This document shows positions 14,812 through 18,073 of a stretch of 18,073 nt of DNA, piece after piece (the first letter of the stretch is position 1; each line of letters begins with the position of its first letter). Under the pieces are notes generated by a model. It did not search any database. It was not told where the DNA came from and saw nothing but the letters and a program-made list of their open reading frames with translations. The DNA is from Candidatus Bathyarchaeota archaeon. GTDB taxonomy: Archaea; Thermoproteota; Bathyarchaeia; 40CM-2-53-6. The stretch spans positions 4,935 through 23,007 of the forward strand of contig VBBQ01000003.1 of assembly GCA_005888755.1 (NCBI GenBank), given 5' to 3'. The position numbers and the translations under genes are program-made.

Positions 14812-15417
14812 GTGAGCAGTCCAGACCTAGAGGCACAAACAACACCACGAATCAAGGATGCGCTAAACGCCGCGATCCAGCGAACCGGAGAGGAAGAATT
14901 CGCTAGCCTATCGGGAATTGAGACTTCCGTTCTAGAGAGAATCCTACAAGACGAGGGAGAGTATGTCCCCGTAGCTATCGTAACGTTAGCATGCCAGGTC
15001 AATAGAAGCCACAACGATCCGGAACCTGCACGTTCTAGCATTAGCGAGTGCTTGAAGGGGGCAATCTTGAGATTGCCTGAGCAGAGGAACTATGGAAAGA
15101 CGACAGAACCAGACGAATCTTCGATCATAAAACGCCAACGAGCTCGATCCTTCAAAGTTCAGAATCGTGCCGGACGAATTTACGACCCCGCGGCACTTAG
15201 AATAGTGGGATTCAGTGTCAACCTGTTCACCTTTCTCGTCCTTGGCTACTTCCTAGGCGGAATAGTCTTAGGACCATTATTCGGGGTTGGTTCATGCGTG
15301 GGGGTAGTGGCTGCACCGCCATGGATTACCCCATGTGCGGGGTCTGGGATAGGACTCGTGTTCGGATCAGTTATCGGACTTGCATACACGTACTACTATT
15401 TCGTCAAGAAACTCTAG
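14812..15417 (+). CDS. Two-helix membrane protein with possible N-terminal HTH, unknown function
   Basis: 201 residues, GTG start 14 bases after the previous stop, so probably co-transcribed with hppA. Residues about 28-62 (FASLSGIETSVLERILQDEG ... VPVAIVTLACQ) have the spacing of an XRE-like helix-turn-helix, but weakly. A charged linker (65-125) leads to two membrane helices, about 131-153 and 176-197, Gly-rich and joined by a loop with WITPC, ending YYYFVKKL. The helix pair has the layout of AtpZ/AtpI accessory proteins of ATP synthases, but I cannot assign that family. It ends 30 bases before the end of the convergent atpC. Confidence 0.6.
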   Translation: MSSPDLEAQTTPRIKDALNAAIQRTGEEEFASLSGIETSVLERILQDEGEYVPVAIVTLACQVNRSHNDPEPARSSISECLKGAILRLPEQRNYGKTTEPDESSIIKRQRARSFKVQNRAGRIYDPAALRIVGFSVNLFTFLVLGYFLGGIVLGPLFGVGSCVGVVAAPPWITPCAGSGIGLVFGSVIGLAYTYYYFVKKL

Positions 15418-15447
15418 TCAACAACCAAAATTGGAGAACATACGGAA

Positions 15448-16521
15448 TCAGTCTGGAATTGCGACCAACGATCTGATCTGGTCAGGTTTCATTCCGGCCC
15501 CCACTCCAGCTACGATCGCTGCAAGGTTTCTAGCCTCGTTCTCCTTCATCACCAAGAAAGCAAGAACAATTCCAAGTGTGTATGGGAATCCAAGAAATAT
15601 CCTCTTGCTCATGTGAATAGAGTGTTTTCTTGACGCGACCTCTAGGAAGGAGAGTGACTTTGTCTCTTCATGCTTCTGCCTCGCGCCGGAGAGAATCCTA
15701 TGGTAATATGGATGCGATGATGCTAGATCTAACGCTTGAGTGACGTCCTGAGCGACTAAAAGCTGGTCTATCGTTCGATCGTCAAGTTTCCACGAGGAGG
15801 ATATGAGATGCTCGCGGACGCTCGGGATTCCTATCAATTTACTTCTCAGAATGATAATCAGATTTGCCAAATCGACGGTTCCTCCTACTATCGGAAGACA
15901 GCTCTCTCGGTCGAACCCTCCAAGCTTGTCGTTCACATAATTGTAGAATCGCTCCTCCCCCCAAGCAGTAATGATGTCTCGAACTAGGGAGGCTTTTTCG
16001 CCCACTAGGTCCTCCATTGAGAAGCCTTTCACTCTGTTTACTAGGGCTCTGTCGCCCACAATTCCGACAATTGTGCGAAGATCATCCATCGAATATAGGC
16101 GGTGAAGCTCAGCCTCCTTGAGGAGGGCTAGAGGCTGACGTGTCGAGACGAATTCCTCCCAGGTTTTTCCCTGAGCCTTGAAGACCACAATTGCGGCTAG
16201 GTCATAGGCGTCGAAACGGCGGCTAAATTCGAGGAGAAAGTCTCGCGCCGGTCCTTGGGAAGAGGAGATGAGGGTTTTGACTCCTCGAGCGAAACCTAAC
16301 CGGACAGCCCGCTCGGTCTCTATTGGGGAAGAACCCTCTTTCAGCTCCGAGAGTTCCTTGCCATATGGCCCTTCTGCAAGGACGCCCAAGATCTCGCTTT
16401 GAGTCCGGAACTCTGCCAGGGAATGAATCTGCTGCCGTTCCAGGAGCTTGCCTTTCTCTCCTCGAATCCTTGCTATTATGTAGTTGTCTCCCACGATATG
16501 CGATAGGGTTTCAGTTTCCAC
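15448..16521 (-). CDS. atpC: A-type ATP synthase subunit C
   Basis: 357 residues, GTG start at 16521. Subunit C (homologous to V-ATPase subunit d) caps the rotor ring and joins it to the central shaft. The C-terminal signature GFPYTLGIVLAFLVMKENEA followed by RNLAAIVAGVGAGMKPDQIR is diagnostic, and three repeats of an all-helical unit are visible (for example YDLAAIVVFKAQG near 130 and VDLANLIIILRSK near 240). It follows atpK by 12 bases on the same strand. No further subunit gene follows on this strand, so E, F, A, B and D must lie elsewhere or upstream of atpI outside the window. Confidence 0.9.
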   Translation of the reverse strand: METETLSHIVGDNYIIARIRGEKGKLLERQQIHSLAEFRTQSEILGVLAEGPYGKELSELKEGSSPIETERAVRLGFARGVKTLISSSQGPARDFLLEFSRRFDAYDLAAIVVFKAQGKTWEEFVSTRQPLALLKEAELHRLYSMDDLRTIVGIVGDRALVNRVKGFSMEDLVGEKASLVRDIITAWGEERFYNYVNDKLGGFDRESCLPIVGGTVDLANLIIILRSKLIGIPSVREHLISSSWKLDDRTIDQLLVAQDVTQALDLASSHPYYHRILSGARQKHEETKSLSFLEVASRKHSIHMSKRIFLGFPYTLGIVLAFLVMKENEARNLAAIVAGVGAGMKPDQIRSLVAIPD

Positions 16522-16533
16522 GACAGGTCGCTG

Positions 16534-17016
16534 TTAACTCGCTTGTAGAACGAGCAGTAGCGCTGTGACTAGGGCGTAGATAGCCAGAGCTTCCGCCAAT
16601 ATCAGGGTGATAACCGCCCTCGAGAATATTTCTGGCTTTTCGGCCGTGGCGGCGGCTAATGCGCTTCCGGACGTGCCGATACCGAATCCGGCGCCCAAGG
16701 CGGCGGCTCCCATTGTTAATCCGCCGGCAAAGATTCTGACAGAGCCAGCGAGCGTGAGAGCATCGGTGATATGGAAGACGGAGAGGAGGCCCACCACGAG
16801 TCCATAGATGGCGAGAGCTTCGGCGAGAATCGTTGCGATGAAGGTCTTGAACATGACCTCAGGCCTTTCAACTCCCGCGCCAGCAATGGCCGGCCCGGAG
16901 ATTCCGATGCCTATTCCCGCGCCAATTGCGGACAGGAGGACGCTAAGTCCGCCGCCGAGGCCAGCCCAAAATGTGGGGCATAGAGTGACAGACGTTAGGG
17001 TAGCGCAGTCAACCAC
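16534..17016 (-). CDS. atpK: A-type ATP synthase subunit K (rotor proteolipid)
   Basis: 160 residues in two hairpin repeats, four membrane helices, GTG start at 17016. Helix pairs: GLSVLLSAIGAGIGIGISG with TFIATILAEALAIYGLV, and GAAALGAGFGIGTSGSALAA with AVITLILAEALAIYALV. Each repeat keeps the ion-binding Glu (ILAEALAIY). Na-type rings usually have a Thr or Ser next to this Glu and a Gln in the first helix. Here Ala follows, so proton coupling is likelier. Each unit carries two carboxylates, unlike eukaryotic subunits that lost one. Its start is 4 bases after the atpI stop. Confidence 0.92.
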   Translation of the reverse strand: MVDCATLTSVTLCPTFWAGLGGGLSVLLSAIGAGIGIGISGPAIAGAGVERPEVMFKTFIATILAEALAIYGLVVGLLSVFHITDALTLAGSVRIFAGGLTMGAAALGAGFGIGTSGSALAAATAEKPEIFSRAVITLILAEALAIYALVTALLLVLQAS

Positions 17017-17020
17017 TTAG

Positions 17021-18073
17021 TTACACAGTCCAACTTGTCGGTTCTCGGTAGGGCGCGAATGACGATCCTGATCCTTCATAAAACTTGCTAAACCATTCAA
17101 CCCAGTGAAGCCTCAGGGTTTGCACGAAAACGATCAAACCTTCCAAGATCATTACGAGCAGGTTGCCAATTATGGCACCGACTAGCCCGCCAAAACTGAA
17201 GAAAGCGAATTTTATTGCAAAGTCTGCAAGGTTGAGAGCCCATATTCGAAGGTAGGATAACGTGTTGCTCCCAGCGCTGATGAATACCTCAAACAGGTGG
17301 AGTGGTCCCTCTTTCCATCCCATTATTCCCATTGGTATGAACAACAAGACGAGAAGTAGCGGATTCTGAAGAAGCACTCCGAACTTGTAGCCAGCGATTA
17401 CGACTCGGGCTGCGAGATAGACGAATACTATGTAGAACCACGCCCAAGAGATTGGTCCGTAAAGAGCGTGTTTGATCTCGTGATTCCGCACCTTGTTGTA
17501 AGCGCTCAGAACGAGGCCGGAGAAATAGTGTCCAACTCCGAAGAGAAGAATCACTGCCATGTAGGTGAGAAGGTGGGAAATGTCGGGAGTGGACGCGAAA
17601 GCTCCCTCATTTGGGTTGAAGAACGGCCGAAAACCGAAGACCGCCTGGGACTCGAAACCGAAGAAGTCGCCGAAAACAAACCCAAAAATCGTGATCCCTA
17701 CACCAAGCATGACTATGAGTTCTGCCCCGTTGACGAACAATTGGCCAATCTCGAAAATCTTGACCTTTTTTCTCTTCAGGTAGAGAAGAAAGAGGCCTAG
17801 AGCTAGGAATATTGGGCCCTCTCCGAAGTCTCCGAACATCAAACCATAGATGAGGGGGAATGTGAGAATCATGAATACCAAGGGGTTTGTTTCATGATAA
17901 GACGGGATGCCGAAATTGTCGATGACGGACTGGAGAGGCTTGGTCCATCCTGGAACCCTGACCAGGGTCGGTGGAGTCTGGCGGTCGTTGGCCTCAAGGC
18001 CGTTTTCTAGGGACTCGCCATGAGAGATCTCCTGCCCTTGCCCCTCTTCTACGTGAACGGAAACGAGTCCTTT
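17021..18073 (-). CDS. atpI: A-type ATP synthase subunit I, C-terminal part (runs off window)
   Basis: About 350 codons visible, open to the window edge at 18073. The TTG at 17881 is not the start because the same frame continues upstream (LVRVPGWTKPLQSVIDNFGI then PSYHETNP). The membrane half includes LTFPLIYGLMFGDFGEGPIF, FGVGHYFSGLVL and NTLSYLRIWALNLADFAIK; the Arg in SYLRIWAL is the conserved charge that faces the rotor Glu and is essential for ion flow. The region before the first helix is the expected link to a cytosolic arm, which should lie beyond the window. First in the order I-K-C with 4- and 12-base gaps, as in archaeal ATP synthase operons. Confidence 0.92.
   Translation of the reverse strand, partial: KGLVSVHVEEGQGQEISHGESLENGLEANDRQTPPTLVRVPGWTKPLQSVIDNFGIPSYHETNPLVFMILTFPLIYGLMFGDFGEGPIFLALGLFLLYLKRKKVKIFEIGQLFVNGAELIVMLGVGITIFGFVFGDFFGFESQAVFGFRPFFNPNEGAFASTPDISHLLTYMAVILLFGVGHYFSGLVLSAYNKVRNHEIKHALYGPISWAWFYIVFVYLAARVVIAGYKFGVLLQNPLLLVLLFIPMGIMGWKEGPLHLFEVFISAGSNTLSYLRIWALNLADFAIKFAFFSFGGLVGAIIGNLLVMILEGLIVFVQTLRLHWVEWFSKFYEGSGSSFAPYREPTSWTV

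Noticed and set aside
1-18073. CRISPR array, tRNA or rRNA genes
   Set aside because: No regularly spaced repeats and no cloverleaf or rRNA-like segments were seen.

Overview
The window looks archaeal, most likely from an aerobic or microaerophilic member of the Thermoproteota (Nitrososphaeria-like or a relative). This rests on three things: A-type ATP synthase genes (I, K, C), a geranylgeranyl-reductase-family enzyme of the kind that saturates archaeal lipids, and TATA-like boxes about 25-35 bases before starts, often with short or no leaders. A Rieske protein, cytochrome b, CuA-type cupredoxin and heme O synthase cluster points to oxygen respiration. The lineage is an inference; no rRNA or other marker gene is present.

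Left part (1-5300) is accessory. On the minus strand lie a decayed C-terminal fragment of an RHS/YD-repeat protein, a VapBC toxin-antitoxin pair, an SRPBCC-domain protein, a possible winged-helix remnant and a large protein fusing an alpha/beta hydrolase to an AAA+ ATPase. A 34-bp imperfect direct repeat (1964-1997 and 5261-5294, 31/34 identical) brackets the SRPBCC-to-AAA+ segment, which hints at a mobile or inserted cassette. A 770-bp stretch (4618-5392) has no convincing gene but carries several inverted repeats.

Middle part (5393-11553) is electron transport. A polyferredoxin-type membrane protein and a 41-residue membrane peptide point left. Divergent from them runs a tightly packed plus-strand cluster: Rieske protein, cytochrome b (b6f-like heme-histidine spacing), CuA-type cupredoxin and heme O synthase ctaB. 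ctaB lacks any ATG/GTG/TTG start before its first membrane helix. It meets the convergent geranylgeranyl-reductase-family gene with overlapping stop codons.

Right part (11554-18073) is ion-coupled energy conservation. A membrane pyrophosphatase (hppA) with an altered active-site motif heads a plus-strand group. It is followed by a soluble protein resembling the cytosolic arm of A-ATPase subunit I, and by a two-helix membrane protein of unknown function. This group converges on the A-type ATP synthase genes atpI (runs off the window), atpK and atpC. The pairing suggests that pyrophosphate- and ATP-linked proton pumping may be functionally connected, but this is inference from gene order.
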